64,000 nt of DNA, from contig CM051025.1 in NCBI GenBank assembly GCA_027627225.1, positions 71,088,069 through 71,152,068 on the forward strand, given 5' to 3'. Under the pieces are notes generated by a model. That model was not told where the DNA came from. It made no database searches and worked only from the letters and a program-made list of their open reading frames with translations. The position numbers and the translations under genes were made by a program. Source of the DNA: Congeria kusceri (lineage: Eukaryota; Mollusca; Bivalvia; Myida; Dreissenidae). Of this stretch, positions 14,001 to 29,000 are shown in pieces; within the stretch, counting starts at the first letter, position 1, and the number at the start of each line of letters is the position of its first letter.

Positions 14001-17000
14001 CAGGAAATCTCTTCTAAACATGAATCCACTGTAGGCGGAAAGTGCCATCCCAGATTAGCCTGTGCTGACTGCGGACTGATCCAGGACAACACACTATGCA
14101 CGTGTTAAGTCTGGTTTCCCACGACATACCTCAGGAGTGCCAATTTTAAGCACATTCTATATTAAAAGCCCATTCAACCGTATCAAAGTAAAATCTTGAT
14201 AGTGGTCTTAAAATCTATTCTATTTTGTTCTATTTACATCCTCACTAAACAACTTCGTATTTAGGCCTCAGTCACACATTCCCGATTTGTACTGCTGTTC
14301 TTTAGCCGACAGTGTCCGAAGCAAATGTGTCAAAAGTCGTAACAATATTTTGAGATTTGGTGCTGGAAATTGAATGTTTGATCATAAGATTGAATATGTC
14401 CCGACTGCTTTTCAACAGAGTCCCAACAGCATCCCGATTGTCCCGAATGCGGTCCGACAGTTTCCCGACAGCGTCCTGATATTCCTGTTTAATTATTTTT
14501 ATCGTTGTGCTATCGGGATGCTGTCAGTATTCATAATCAGGAATGTGTGATTGCCACAATACTCCACAATTTCCACAGGTCATTGTGCTACTTTCCGCTA
14601 CCATCCCGAATATGATCCGATACAGCCGAATCTATCCCGACAGAGTTCCGACTTAACAAATTCGGCTGAGTCTCCCAATTGTTAAGGTACAAACCTAACT
14701 GTCGTGAGTGCTTGGCGGGTCATGCCGATAATTCCCAAGTCTCAGGACAGTGTACCAACACCTCCATACAGCCTACCGACAGCGTTCCGATTATCGAGAC
14801 TTTTTTTATTATTGGTATCGTAGCGCTGTCGGGAGCCATAATCGGGAATGTGTGACTGAGGCTTTCGTTTGGAGCTTGTTTCTTATTTATCCAACAATAA
14901 CAGCAACACACCATTAAAACATCTAGGTGGATATTCTACACTACAACAAAAATTCGCAATGTAGTGCCTTTGGCGTTATTTATTAACAGACATATTTCTT
15001 TTTTTCTAATAAAGCATTTCAATTAAATGTTGCTTTTTAAATTGTTTAAGCGTTATTGAACGTTAAATACCTAAGATTGAAACAATATTCGTTAAAATAA
15101 CTACACATTACCATAAAATATAAGGACTAAAAATAAATAATATAATCAAACATATGTTTGGCACTTTATTTGAACTGTTGGTAAAAATTGATAGTGCACA
15201 CATTTCATTTGATTTACTGTCATTCATTTGATTGTGCACTACAGAAAGTTTTTGTCAACGTCCAAACATCAATTCGTCCAAACCTTTTAAGTGATTTCTA
15301 GGATTCTAAACAAACAAAACATAACAGTGGAACCATCACTTATACATATGGTGAGGAAATTATAATACAAAACCTGAAAATACAACTTGGCTCTCAATAA
15401 AACTACTCCAGACAAATGGTGAATTCATCAACAACAAAGGTTGCAGTGGCGTAATAGATATGGTGTCCACCTTGCGATGTGAATGTCGTCAGTTTGATCC
15501 TTAATCAGGGAGCATTCAAATGAACTTTCTCAAAACACACCAAGCACTGGTCCTACCCAGGGAATGGACTAAAAAATGTCTTTATAAGCCTCTGGCTTTC
15601 GACACAATCAAGCTTAAATGAATAGATTTGAGACATGTCATGGGAAAACCAGGCTTAATGCAAGCGCGTTAAGTGTAGTCCTGGATCAGCCTATGCAGTC
15701 TGCACAGGCTGATCTGGGACGGCACTTTCCGCATACAGTGGACTTATGTTTAGAAGAGATTTCTTCGAAACAGAAAATACCTTAAAGCGGAAATTGCCGT
15801 CCCGTATCAGCCTGTGCGGACTGCACAGGCTGATCCGGGACAGCGCTTTATGCACTTGCATTAAGCCCAGTTTTCTCATGACATGTCTCATTTAAACACT
15901 AACAACAACAACAACACTGATACAAATACATTATATCAACATCTACACAGTTAGAAAGTAATTTACTTGGATTATTACTGGAAAATCTCTCAAAAGGATT
16001 GCTACATTGAATCCCATGATCCTTGTTACAAAACACTATTATATTTATTATTGATTATAATGTTTGTATCAAAATAAGACAAATCCTGTATGATCACATT
16101 CAACATTTATGCATTGTACCATGCAACATTACTGGGGTATATATGTTCTGATTCACTGAATACAGGTTAAATGGTGCAATATCTTATCAAGATCAGAAAC
16201 TTTATATCACTCATCTTATACATTAAAACATATACTGAACTATCAGACAGACAACATTTTGACTGAAATTGCACCAGCTATGAAATACTGACTTTAACAT
16301 TTGCACAAAGACTTGTATTTTATAAGAAAAAGGCACGCAAGCAAACATACAAACACACAAACACTAAAAACTGCCATAAAAATGAAGAATATAGTACTAA
16401 AAGCTGACAAAAGAGCATGATCATAAAGAAATTATATCAAAAGCAAAATTATAAATCAAAGGACACATTCTTAAATTAGTACCTTATAATGATGACCAAA
16501 ATGCATTTGCCCTACAATCTGCGAAAAAAAAATACAAAAATTACAAAAAAATACATAAAAGCATTTTACAGGACTACATAAATAAACAAAAACAACAACA
16601 AAAAAGCAAAAACCTGAAATCATTGAGATCAGTCATTTATTCTAGCTTTATTGACTTGAAAGCTATTTGCATAAAGAAGCACCTTAGGGCCTTCTTCCTA
16701 GATAGCACCAGCTCTTGTTGTACAAACAAGCACTTAATGTGTTTGAGGAAATCGCGTTGTCAAGCAGAGTTGAACAGTATACACACGGACATCTCTAGTC
16801 ACAATACTGACATAGTTTAAATAATGTCACAGACAACTGAGAGCAATAGATATAAGTTGTGTCGTGGGAAACCCGAGCTTAATGCATGTGCGTAAAGTGC
16901 CATCCCGCACAGGCTAATCTGGGATGACACTTTCTGCTTTTATGGTATTCTCTGTTTCGATGTAGTGCCTTCTAAACATAAATCCACTGTAGGTGGAAAG

Positions 17001-20000
17001 TGTCATCCCGGATTGTGGTCTCCACAGGCTAATCCAAAATGACACTTTAACCACATGCATTAAGCCCGGCTTTCCTGCGACACACCTCATATTATCTGTC
17101 ACATCATAATTATTACCTTTTACTCTGGTAAATGAATTCACAATGAACACACTATCATGTGAAGTTAGAATAAGACATCAAACATATAATAAATTATTGT
17201 ATTATACCAATGTTTAATATGCAGTTAAACATTTGCAATTTTAAAATAGAGTTGTTAGTGTAATATACACCTGCATATATAATTGAATCAGTAAAATAGA
17301 TTTTACTACAAAACAGTATACTTGTATGCATTTACAAAATTTTCACTAAAACATAGAACTGTGTCCATGCATGCATGAACGCAGTTTTTTAACTATAATA
17401 AAAACGATCAAAGACACAATCAGATTTACTGAAAGTGTTATGGATAATGCAAAACTACCATAAATATTGAAAGAACATAACAAACATAGTCTAACACCAC
17501 CAAATACACAGTTTTATGTGAAAAAAGGAAATATTTCATGTCCATTCTATGTTTGATGTCTTAAACTAACTTCACATAATAGAGTGTTAATGGCAAAAAC
17601 CTTTGCAATGATCACAGGAGTGGATTTCCTGAATTATATGCTTGTTGTTAGCGTGAGCAAATTGTGTTGAAATACCAGTAGTTCTAATGCACTCTACAAT
17701 CTGTGACCTATATAGTGCATGTACTCTGTATTTTATGAACTCACTAAGAGTCTGAAACTTGTATGTATTTTAAATATATGAACACAAAATGGCACAATTA
17801 TTTTAATATTTTAATTTCTTCATTACAGTGAAGTATTTGTTTACCATGGATGTATAGCTTTGTACTAATATCAAAACTATTTCTATTTAAAATGTACAAG
17901 CTAAACCAGAAACGTAACAAATTCTACACTGCCATTCTACATCAATTTTGTAAATAAAATATCAATAACATAATCAACATACATAAGGGATAGTATATTA
18001 ATCTTGACAATGCTTTGGCTCTTTCGAAAACACATAATTGCACAAAAACTATAATGGTAAACCTTTTTCCCCCATGAAAGTGGTCTTCAGATAATTTGCC
18101 TATCTATCACCATTACCGAATATAATAACAATGACGATATAATGACCTTCCGAGGTGGTTGTTCTTCCTGAGATGTTTTTTTTTACTCAAAAAAAGAAAT
18201 GAGGGGCGTCGTGAGAAAACCAGTCTTAATGCATGTGGATTAATGTTTAGAAGAGACTTTCTTGAAACAGAAAATACCATAAAAGCGGAAAGTGCCATCC
18301 CGGATTATCCTGTGCGGACTGCACAGGCTAATCCGGGACGACACTTTACGCGCATGCATTAAGACCGGTTTTCTCACGACACGCCACAAATATGTTTTAT
18401 TTTCGGCCATGCAAATGTTTACAATAAAATGTACAAACATCTATGCTACAATGAACCTGTTCATTGAACAATTTTTTTAACTTGCTTGGCCTTGCATAAA
18501 TGTACCTGTATGTTTCATTTGCATACATGCCTTAAGTTTTCAGGCTAAAACAGGGCATTGACAAAAAATCGTCAGGACATTTGACATTTTAGCAGGGCAC
18601 CTTAATATTGTTATTTTGTCGCAGGGTCCATGGATTGCAATTGCAATATTACTTGTCATATCATTGATGTAAAATGTATATAATACATGTTTACCACTGT
18701 TGAACTCCTAGTACTGATTGGATAATTAATGAAATATAAAAATCTTGATTTAAAAACATGCATATTATATATGTTTTGTTCTTGCCGAAACGGCCGCAAA
18801 TTTTCCTAGTGCGCATCGTGCCTACGTGCGTCAAATGTTAAAGATCTTCTGCACAGAGCATTATTTTCAGTGGTAATTATTTAATGTTGTATAGTTACCA
18901 AGGAGGTGTGAATAATTCACACAAAGGTGTTGTTTACAGTAGGAGGAAACGTGACAGGTTAAATAAATTTCAAATTGCGTTATAATGATGCATATAATAA
19001 AGTCGAATCCAAAACGCCCATCTGAATTTTACTGTTCAGGTGACGTAAATACAAATTCTATATAGAGTTAAAATGCACATATACATTTTGTACTTCATGA
19101 AAATTCTTTGTTCTGCAAGAAAAGCGAGCGAAAATTATGCTGGCATGTACACCGTCACGTCATCCTCATGGAACACGTGTCAACAAATGTCAATTGCATA
19201 TTCAAACTACTCTGCAATGTTATCCAATCATCGTACTTGAATATCACGTGTTTAGAGGTTAAACTATTTCATATAAAAGAGGGCCCTGAGACGCTCACCT
19301 GAGACCTTGTAACCCAATTGGAATTTGCATCCCCGAGGCGTGGCTTATTTTTATCCCAGGGGCATAAGTTGAACAACCTTGAACAAACCTCTGGGCCTTG
19401 CGGTTTGAGGTAAAGATTTTAAAAGTCATTTTGCTATTTAAGTCTATATAAACCATGTGACCCCTCGGGGGATGGCCAGATTTGACCCCAGGGGAATAAT
19501 TTGAACAATCTTTGAAGAGGACCACTATGCAATGTTACGTACCAAATATAGGAAAGCTGCAGGCCTTGCCGTTTCAAAGGAGAAGATTTTTTAAGTCATT
19601 TTGCTATTTAAGTCTATATAAACCATGTGACCCCCCCCCCCCCCGAGCGTGACCAGTTTTGACCCCAGGGGCGCAAACTTTGAACAATATTTGTAGAGGA
19701 CCACTATACAATGTAACATACCAAATATGAAACCTCTAGGCCTTGCGGTTTCAGAGGAAAAGAATTTAAAAGTCATTGAGCTATTTAAGTCTATATTAAC
19801 CATGTGACCCCTGGGGTGTGGTCTGTTTTGACCCATGAGGCATAATTTGAACAATCTGTGTAGAGGACCACTACAGGATGTTAAATACCAAATGCGAAAC
19901 CTCTGGGCCTTGCGGTTTCAAAAGAGAAGATTTTTAAAGACATTTTGCTATTTAAGTTTATATAAACCATTTGACCCCTGGGGCGTGGCCAGTTTTGACC

Positions 20001-23000
20001 CCAGGGGCATAATTTGAACAATCTTTGTAGAGGACCACTATACAATGATACATACCAAATAACAAACCTCTAGATCTTTCGGTTTCTGAGGAGAAGATTT
20101 TAAAAGTCATTTTGCTATTCAAGTCTATTTAAATCATTTGATCCCCGGGGCGTGGCCAGTTTTGACCCCACGGGCATAAATTGAACAATCTTAGAAGAGG
20201 ACCATTATAGGATGTTACATACCTAACATACCTAACAGTTCTGACCCCATGGGCATAATTTGAACAATCTTTGTAGAGGACCACTATAGGATGTTACATA
20301 CCAAATATAAAATCTCTGGACCTTGTGGTTTCAGAGAAGAAGACTTAAAGTCATTTTGCTAGATATTCTATATAAACCATGTGACCCACAGGGAGTGGCC
20401 CATTTTGACCCCAGGGGCATAATTTGAACAATCTTTGTAGAGGACCACTATAGGATGCTACATACCAAATATGAAATCGCTGGACTTTGTGGTTTCAGAG
20501 AAGAAGACTTTTAAAGTCATTTTGCTATATATTCTATATAAACCATGTGACCCCCAGGACGTGGCCCATTTTGACCCCAGGGGCATCATTTGAACAATCT
20601 TTGTAGAGGACCACTATAGGATGTTACATACCAAATATGAAACCTCTGGGCCCACTTTTAAAATCTATTTTTAGCTCTGGTGACCTACATATGCAGCGGA
20701 CCGGAAAGATATGAACAACTTTGAAAGAGGTTCACCCTAGGATCATTCCTGTGAAGTTTGGTGAAAATCTGCCAAGCGGTTTAGGAGCAGATGTTGTTTG
20801 AATGAAAAGTTGACGACGCACACACGCACGCACGCAAGCACACACGACGGACAACGGGCGATCACAAAAGCTCACCATGAGCACTTTGTGCTCAGGTGAG
20901 CTAAAAAGGGCACGTGCATAATGTTTGTAATATTCAAATGAGCATGCGGCAATGTTTGTGATTTTCGATAAATGGAAATGAATCCATTAACAATGGCTAT
21001 GGAGGAGTTTAAACTATTTGTGGCAAATCCTGGATCAATGGCTATGGAGGAGTTTAAACTATTTGTGGCAAATCCTGGATCAATCTATTGTCAATCAGAC
21101 AGGTCTGTATTGATCTATGACACACAGTTACTGTATACACCCTCCATGTGACCACACGACTAACAGCAATTAGCGACCGCGGATTACTGCTCCCCTGTGA
21201 CACGTGGCTAGCAGGCATTGTTGTCATGGGGACCAATTAAGGGATTAACAATAAGAAGTAAATTGTTGGCCCAATGCAACTTTTATTGCATACTAACATT
21301 GATTTTGTGATTGACAGGGACAAAATGCATCTGAGCGGGACACTGGGACAAAACTCGTGAAAGCGGGTCAATCCCCGCGAAGCCGGGACGTATGGAATGT
21401 ATGTTAACTTGTTAGTACTCAAATCGTGTACAGTAGCATGTAAATAGATTGTTTGTTTGTTTGATTGGATTTTCGTCATATTCAACAGTATTTCAGTCAT
21501 ATAACGGCGGACAGTTAACCTACTCACACTTTTCCTGGGTAGGCTGGTTTACCAGTACTAAGTGCACATACTTATGCCAGTAACTGACAACTGCCCTACT
21601 TGAATCAGAGGTAGGGGGAGAATGGCCGTAGAAATAATTTCAACCTCACACAAGTTAAGTGGCTGGGCTGGGAATCGAACCCTCGATACTCGGATTTGTA
21701 GTCCAGCACTCTACCAACTGAGCTTGCCGGCCCGCATGTAAAAAGAATTATTTATTGAAGAAAAAAAAAATTAACAAAAGAACATAATACAATTTGAAAA
21801 CATCACACATAACTCGTGTGAATTGCTTCTGCAGAGTATTCAATGGTTACCTCCCTTGTCTTGATCATGTAAGTTGTTGTTTGCATGTTATTGTTTTACT
21901 TATTAATATTGTTCTATTGCCTTTTCATGATCACCTAAGTTGGTGTGTTCACGTATTCATTTCACCTATTAATAGCCGGGCCGGCTAGCTCAGTCGGTAG
22001 AGCGTAGGACTGTCAATCCGGGTTAGTTTGTTCACTCCCCGCCACGGCCACATAACTTGTGTGGGTATTGGTCATGAAATAATTTCTACAACCATTTCCA
22101 CCTACCTCGGTTTCAAGTAGGGCACTTGTCAGTAACTGGGATAAGCATGTGCTCTTTGTACTGGTTAACCGCTTAGATCGGCTAAGCTTGCCCAGGAAAA
22201 GTGTAAGTAGGTTAACTGACCACCGTTATATGACTGAAACACTGTTTTTAAATAGGCAAAAAATCCAAACAAACAAACAAAACCTATTAATAGTGGTGTA
22301 TTTCATTATTTAATTGACATTATACTATTACAAAAATAGGTATATTTTTGTATGCTATAATATAGTATTTAATCCATGTTTTCGGACATTATGTTTTCCG
22401 TCACACTTAAAATCGGCCGAAATAACTATTTGAAAATCTACTATGTTTTTTGGACACTTACAAATTGAACGGGATTAAATTCTGATCTATGTGTTCAGAC
22501 AGATACTAATTGGCAACTAACACCCATTGCAATTAAACATTTCACATAGAGGGACAGTGGTTTTTACAATTTTCTTCCCTATTGATTGTCAATTTGATTA
22601 TATTTGCAATACTAAGAGTACTTGACAGCAATACTAAGAGTGCGTCCATTATATGCAATTATAACAACATTGAAATATTGCCGTAGCTATGTTTGTGGAC
22701 AGATATTAAACAAAAATTATTATTTTGTCCGACTTTTAAGTATTCAGACACCGAAAAATGTTTTCATGTGTCCAAAAGCATAGTTTCAATACAGATTATC
22801 AAATTATTATTGGATTTGAATTCAGGAATTGCTAATCGCTTATGTTTCTTCTTGTTCAATATGTATCATATATTATCAATATTTTACCACTTAACAACTG
22901 AAAAATGTCCATGCAAGTGACCTTTGCATTATTCAACCACCAGTAATAAAGTGTGATATATGTTTGCATGATAAATATATTAAAAGGTAACTCTATCTTT

Positions 23001-26000
23001 AGGTTATCTGTTGTTCTTAGAAAAGACAGAATGTCTGTATCAACAACTTTTTCTCAGAATACCCCGGTATTTTTGAGGATATGAAACAAGAAATGAATTT
23101 AATCAACAACAAGAATGTAAGCCAAACAGGTGTTAATTGCTAGAACTATATATTATGTCTTACTCACAACCCCCTTGTATTTTGTCTTCACATTTATACA
23201 CAAAAGCCTCACGTTACCCGACCTAGCTTAAAAAAAATTCTAATTACACATTTCACAAGAGCTGTCGGAGAACAGCGCGCTCAACTTTTCTTGTGCTTGT
23301 CAGAGTTTCTGGCATTTTTTCTAAAACAAACTGCATAGTAGGGGCCAATAAAACAAAATTAATTTCTTTCTCGTGTTACTGAGTGACCTTGACTCAACTA
23401 ACCCCATATGCAATCTCATGCAATGTCTCGTTATACAGTATCTATCAATTGGATGTTATTAAAATATTCCAATTTGTTCTCAAGTTATAAAGCAGATTTT
23501 GTTATCTATTTTTAGTAACAGCAACCTTGACCCAACCCAATCCACCACAAATGCAATCCTGAGTAAAGTGTTGCTTTAGGGTAATTATGCATGAAGATTG
23601 ATTCTCAAGTTAGAGAGTGGAAATCAAAGTCATTCCACCCACTTAAAATTTGTTAAGTGTAAAAAGGCCCATAATTTTGACAAATTTCAAACAACAGTTA
23701 TCAAAATTGGCCTATGAGTTCCTTTTAATGTAGGGAGTAAGTGCTCTAAGTTTGAATGAAATCCTTCAAGCCATTCATGAGAAACCAGCTTACCAAAAAA
23801 CTTTAACCTGTCCTTATAGCTTATATGTAAAATTTCTAAGTGTAAAAAGGCCCATCATTTTAACAAATTTCAAACTAGAGTTACCAAACTTGGTCTATAG
23901 GTTCATTTTAATGTGGGGAATAAATGTTTTACGTTTGAAGGAAATCCCTCCAGCCATTCCTGAGAAACTAGCTTACTAAAAAATTTAAACCTGCCTCGGA
24001 CGCCGATGCCAATGCCGACGCCCGTGCAAGTAAAATAGCTTGGCTTTTCTTTGAAAAGTTGAGCTAAAAAGTGCTTAAATTATCAAGCGAAAAAATTTAG
24101 TGATTTGAGGGAAAATGAAATTTTAAAGTCTTTAAATCAATGATTTTATAAAGCACATCATTCAATTTACATAAATCCATTTTTGTGTAAAAGTCTTAAC
24201 ACGTCCGTTGGACATCAATACTTAGAACATGAAACAAATCCATTGAAGGTAATCAACACATAGGCATGGTGTACACATTCAATAAGGACAGAACATTTTA
24301 CTACAACTTTTAACGGACCATATCCATACATCATAATAGGATTGACAAAAACTGGGCTGTTTTCTAAAATAAATTGAAGCATGCGGAGTACAATGTGTCA
24401 CGTGACAATACTGACACTTACCGATGCCTGACAGATCATATAGCAACAAGAATGTTAGTTATTCATAATACAAACAATATCAGAAAAAGATGTCAAAATG
24501 AAACAAGACGTTGTACAGGTACAACTAGTTACAGGGAAAAAAAAATACTAAGGCATTTCACCATTTTTTTTTTCAAAAAGGCATTGCAAAACAATTTCCT
24601 ACAGTAGTTGGTGTTAACTGCAAAGAACACCGATATGTTATTATACATAACCCAACACCACACACAGCTGTCAAATATTTAGCCCTATTATCACATTTAC
24701 CAAAGTGTCAAAACACCCTGTTATTATGTTCCACAGTGGCGTTAGGTTAGCATTTAACTAAAACTGATCATTGCAAGATGTTTCTACCATCTTTAGGTAT
24801 CTCAGACAATCACCAGCTTTGAAAAGATGTGTAAAGGCAGGTGGCAAAATCAAGTGTCCATATTATCCAGCCTGTCCCAGAGCATGTATGGACAAGTCAC
24901 TTATTGACAGAATTTACTATATACTAACTGTACGAACAAGCAGCAAATATCATAAAACACAAATAAGGCAATATTTTAGTTTGACACCCCTTAAGGGTAG
25001 GGACGAACATGAAACCTAATCTGGCTGAAAACTCTAGCTACTGATACATTATATGCTTGGAATATTTTTCCAGTTGGGCATTACAATTATTCAAGCTCTA
25101 GTACTTGCAGGTTAGCATACAAACATCATAAATAACTGGAAGATGCTTTCACCATCCCCATGTCTCAGAAAGGCCACAAACTTTGAAAACATTTGTGAGG
25201 GTGGGGACAAACATGACAAACAGGTTGGCAGAAAATTCTGGCTATTGACCTCTGGGTGGGGAGTCTGACCAGCTGGACATTATCTTTATTCGACCAATAG
25301 TAATTTTAAGTTAGCATATAGTGATATAAGCAAAACAGATTGCAAGATTCCTTTATTATCTTCGTATCTTTAAAGCATTTGTCAGAGCAGGGACATACAC
25401 GTACATGAAAAACTAACCATCCGGTGGAAAAAAACAAACTGGCTAGTACGGCCCAAACAAATTAATAATCTGTGTTTCGGGCAACCTGAGCCTACCTAGG
25501 GAAAAAAAACCAACAGTAAACTTTTTAGCGACTATTGTTTTCAGTGAAATCCGTATTCGTCACATTTTAGATAATTTTCAATGCTTTTTGACTAAAATGT
25601 GTCTTTAAAAAAAAAGTTGAAAAAAACCCCCCTCAATCCCGACCCCACCTAACTTTTTTGAGACCGTTGCCTAAAAAAACAAACAATATATTTTTTTGGC
25701 CTAACTTGTGGCTTGGAAAGTCTGGCCCAGTGGGCATTACCTTTATTCTCCCCACCGCCTCTTGGGCCTGCATCATTCTCATGGCCTTCGATGGCTGACC
25801 CTCGGATATCAGCTGGGTGGAGCCCAGATAGCGCGCCCGGAATAACACGCCCTCAATCAACACTGAAGGATTTTCAGGGTCATTGATTTGAACTGAAATA
25901 CAACAACATGATATTATCAAAGTTGTTTTCCCACTAACAATTTATTTTTTCACTTTGTCAGCTGTAAGTAAATGTTAGTTTATAGTCATGTAAATGTATC

Positions 26001-29000
26001 TTTCACAAGTGTTATGACAATCAGTATGTGCAAGGATCAGTTTACTGCAATACATTTTGTAACAGATTAAAAGGCAAGGTCTTCAAGTTTAACCCCAGTC
26101 CTAACGGTCATTCACCTTATGACCAATTAAAGGCACAAATCGACATTGTAGATGGCAAATGCATGGACAACTTTAACATGTATACATACACTTACAAGAA
26201 TTTGAAAGACATACAATTTAAACAATAATTGCATGTTATAAATTTGCGCAACCACTGTAACAGCAATAACAATTAAAAGCACATTGATCTTTTTTGAAAT
26301 TGTACAATATATATTATATGCTGACATGCATTCACAACTAGATGTGTCACAGACACGGATGCCCCCACGATGCATGCTTGGACACAGACAAAGGGCGTGT
26401 CACCAACACTAAGTTTTGCCTTCACACATTTATTTTCATATACATGTATATTCTACAGTGGAAAAAATGAAAGAGCCATAATTCTGCCAAAACTGGTCAC
26501 AGCCAAAATTCATATCTTTACGACCATGTACACATTAAGGTTCTTCAGCTGTGAAAATTTGAGCGAAATCTGCCAAGGAGTTAAAGAGGAGTTGAGCACA
26601 CACATTTCTATAGTGCGAAAACAACAAAGGGACATAATTCTGCCAAAATTGGTCACAGCCAAAATTCCTTCCTTTACAATCACCTACATATTAAGGTTTT
26701 CAGCTGTGAAAATTTGAGCGAAATCGGCCCAGCACTTAATGATAAATTGAGCACGCAAAATTCTATAGTGCAAAAAACAAGAAAGGGCCATAATACTGCC
26801 TAAATTTGTCGCAGCCAAAATTCCTTCCTTTACGATCATCTAAACATTAAGGTTCTTCAGCTGTGAAAGTTTGAGCTCAATCGCCCCAGCAGTTAAAGAG
26901 GAGTTGAGCACACAAAAGTTTGGGACGTACGGACGGACAGACAAGTGTAACGCTAATGCCTCCCACTTTGTGGGGGAATAAAAATTAAACCCAAACTTAA
27001 AGACTGTGTGAATTATGACACATTAATTTTTTTATTTAAACATGATAAGTGGAATCAAACAATGATCATTTTCTAAATTTCAATAAGAAATAAATGTGAT
27101 TAAAAATTATAAAACACAATTCATAGAACTACACTACTTGCTTTTAAACAATAAAACGATACTTTTACCATATTCCATCAAATGTTACTGCACCCACAGG
27201 AAATTTACATTACAACTGTAGAAGCTATAAAAGACATTTTTTTTCAAGAATCAAGTTATGGAAATAATTGCATACACAATATGTACTTAATCAACTTAAA
27301 TAATCTTTAAGCCATAAATTAAAATTTCAATAACCACAGTGGCATTTGGTTTGTGAGCCGAAATTGCATTTAATGGAATATGGTCAGTTGATTGAAATTT
27401 AAAATAAATCATTATATTATATAATCAAGAGAAAAAAAGAGCCCCATGCAAAAAATTAATCTAAAAAGCCCACATATTTGAGGTACGTCGTCTGAAAGCC
27501 AGGCTTAATGCATTTGTGTCAAGTGTCATCCCAGATGAGCCAGTGCAGTCCGCACAGGCTAATCCGGGACAACACTTTCCGCCTAGAGTGGATTAATGTT
27601 AAGAAGAGACTTCATTGAAACAGAAAATACCATAAAAACGGAAAGTGTTGTCTGGGATCAGCCTGTGCGTACTGCACAGGCTGATCTGGGATGACACTTT
27701 ACGCACATGCATTAAGTCTGGTTTTCCCACAACACGCCTCAATTATTAAATTTAATCACAAAGCAATTGTGAGTATCAAAGAGACATCCACAATAGGTAT
27801 ACTGGCCAAAATAAATAAGCAAGGTGAAATTCCCCCAAAACCAATAAACAAGAGGGCCCTTAGGGCCCTAGTACGCTCACCTGAGACCTTGTAACCAAGT
27901 TGGAATTTGCATCCCCAAGGTGTGGCTTATTTTTATTCCAGGGGCATAATTTTGAACAATCTTGAACAAACCTCTGGGCCATGCGGTTTCAGGTAAAGAT
28001 TTTTAATGTCATGTTGCTATTTAAATCTATATAAACCATGTGACCCCTCGAGGTGTGGCCAGATTTGACCGCAGGGCATAATTTGAACAAGAAAAGTGGA
28101 AATTCCACGAAAACCAAATTTTTGAAACGAAATGCATAAAAGTCAGCACAATAATGAAAGAAAGTTCTGGGCGCCATATGCAAACCTGAGCGAGGTCTCG
28201 TTATAAGGTATCTATGTAAAATATTTCAATGTGTTCTCAAGTTAGTGAGCAGAAACCATTTTTCTACTTTTAGTAAAATTGACCATGACCTTGATCTCAC
28301 CCAACCCATATGCAATCCCAAGCGTGGTCTAGATATAAGGTATCTATGTATGAGGTTTCATTTAAATATCGTGATGCATTATAAAGTTATTGAGCGGAAA
28401 CCAATTTTCTAATTTTAGTAATGAAGACCGTGACCCCACCCACCACATATGCAATCCCAAGCAAGGTCTCGATATAAGGTATCTATGTATGAAGTTTCAT
28501 TAAAATATCTTGATGAGTTCTCAAGTTATTAAGCAGAAACAGATTTCTATTTTTAGTAACGGAGACCTTGACCCACCCCATATGCAATCTCAAGCAAGGC
28601 CTCAATATAAGGCATATGAAGTTTCACTAAAATATCTCGATGCGTTTTCAAGTTATAGAGCGGAAACGGTTCTTCAATTTTTAGTGGCGGTGACCTTGAC
28701 CCCACCCAGCCCATATGCAATTCCAAGCGAGGTCTCGATATATGGTATCTATGTATGAAGTTTCATTAAAGGGACCTGTTCACAGATTGGCAAATTGACG
28801 ATTTTCATCTTTTTTGTCTTGAATCTCAAAAAGAAAAAAGCATCACGTATATACAAACATAATGACACTCCTGAGCAGGAAATATATTGGAGATATTGTG
28901 TAGTTTATGAAAACTCATCATTTGAAACAGATCAAATTACAGAGCATTTGTAACGCTTTTCCTCCGTATTTTGGAAAACTCGTGTATCGCTTACATACCG

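Larger units (their letters stand above)
9250..25740 (-). other. APBA intron 7 (16.5 kb)
   Basis: The longest intron, separating the first two PTB exons. It contains two tandem-array elements with recognisable 3' ends plus a degenerate repeat, the inverted MITE pair 10561/17146, the 598-bp TIR element, four palindromic MITEs, an inverted SINE pair and a 45-bp duplication, all listed separately. No exon was seen. Stretches 9370-10560, 15900-16850, 17600-18180 and 22290-23250 hold nothing I recognise beyond AT-rich sequence. Confidence 0.6.

Noticed and set aside
19625..19645. C-run as a functional G-quadruplex site
   Set aside because: A single homopolymer run inside a tandem monomer; more likely slippage or sequencing error.
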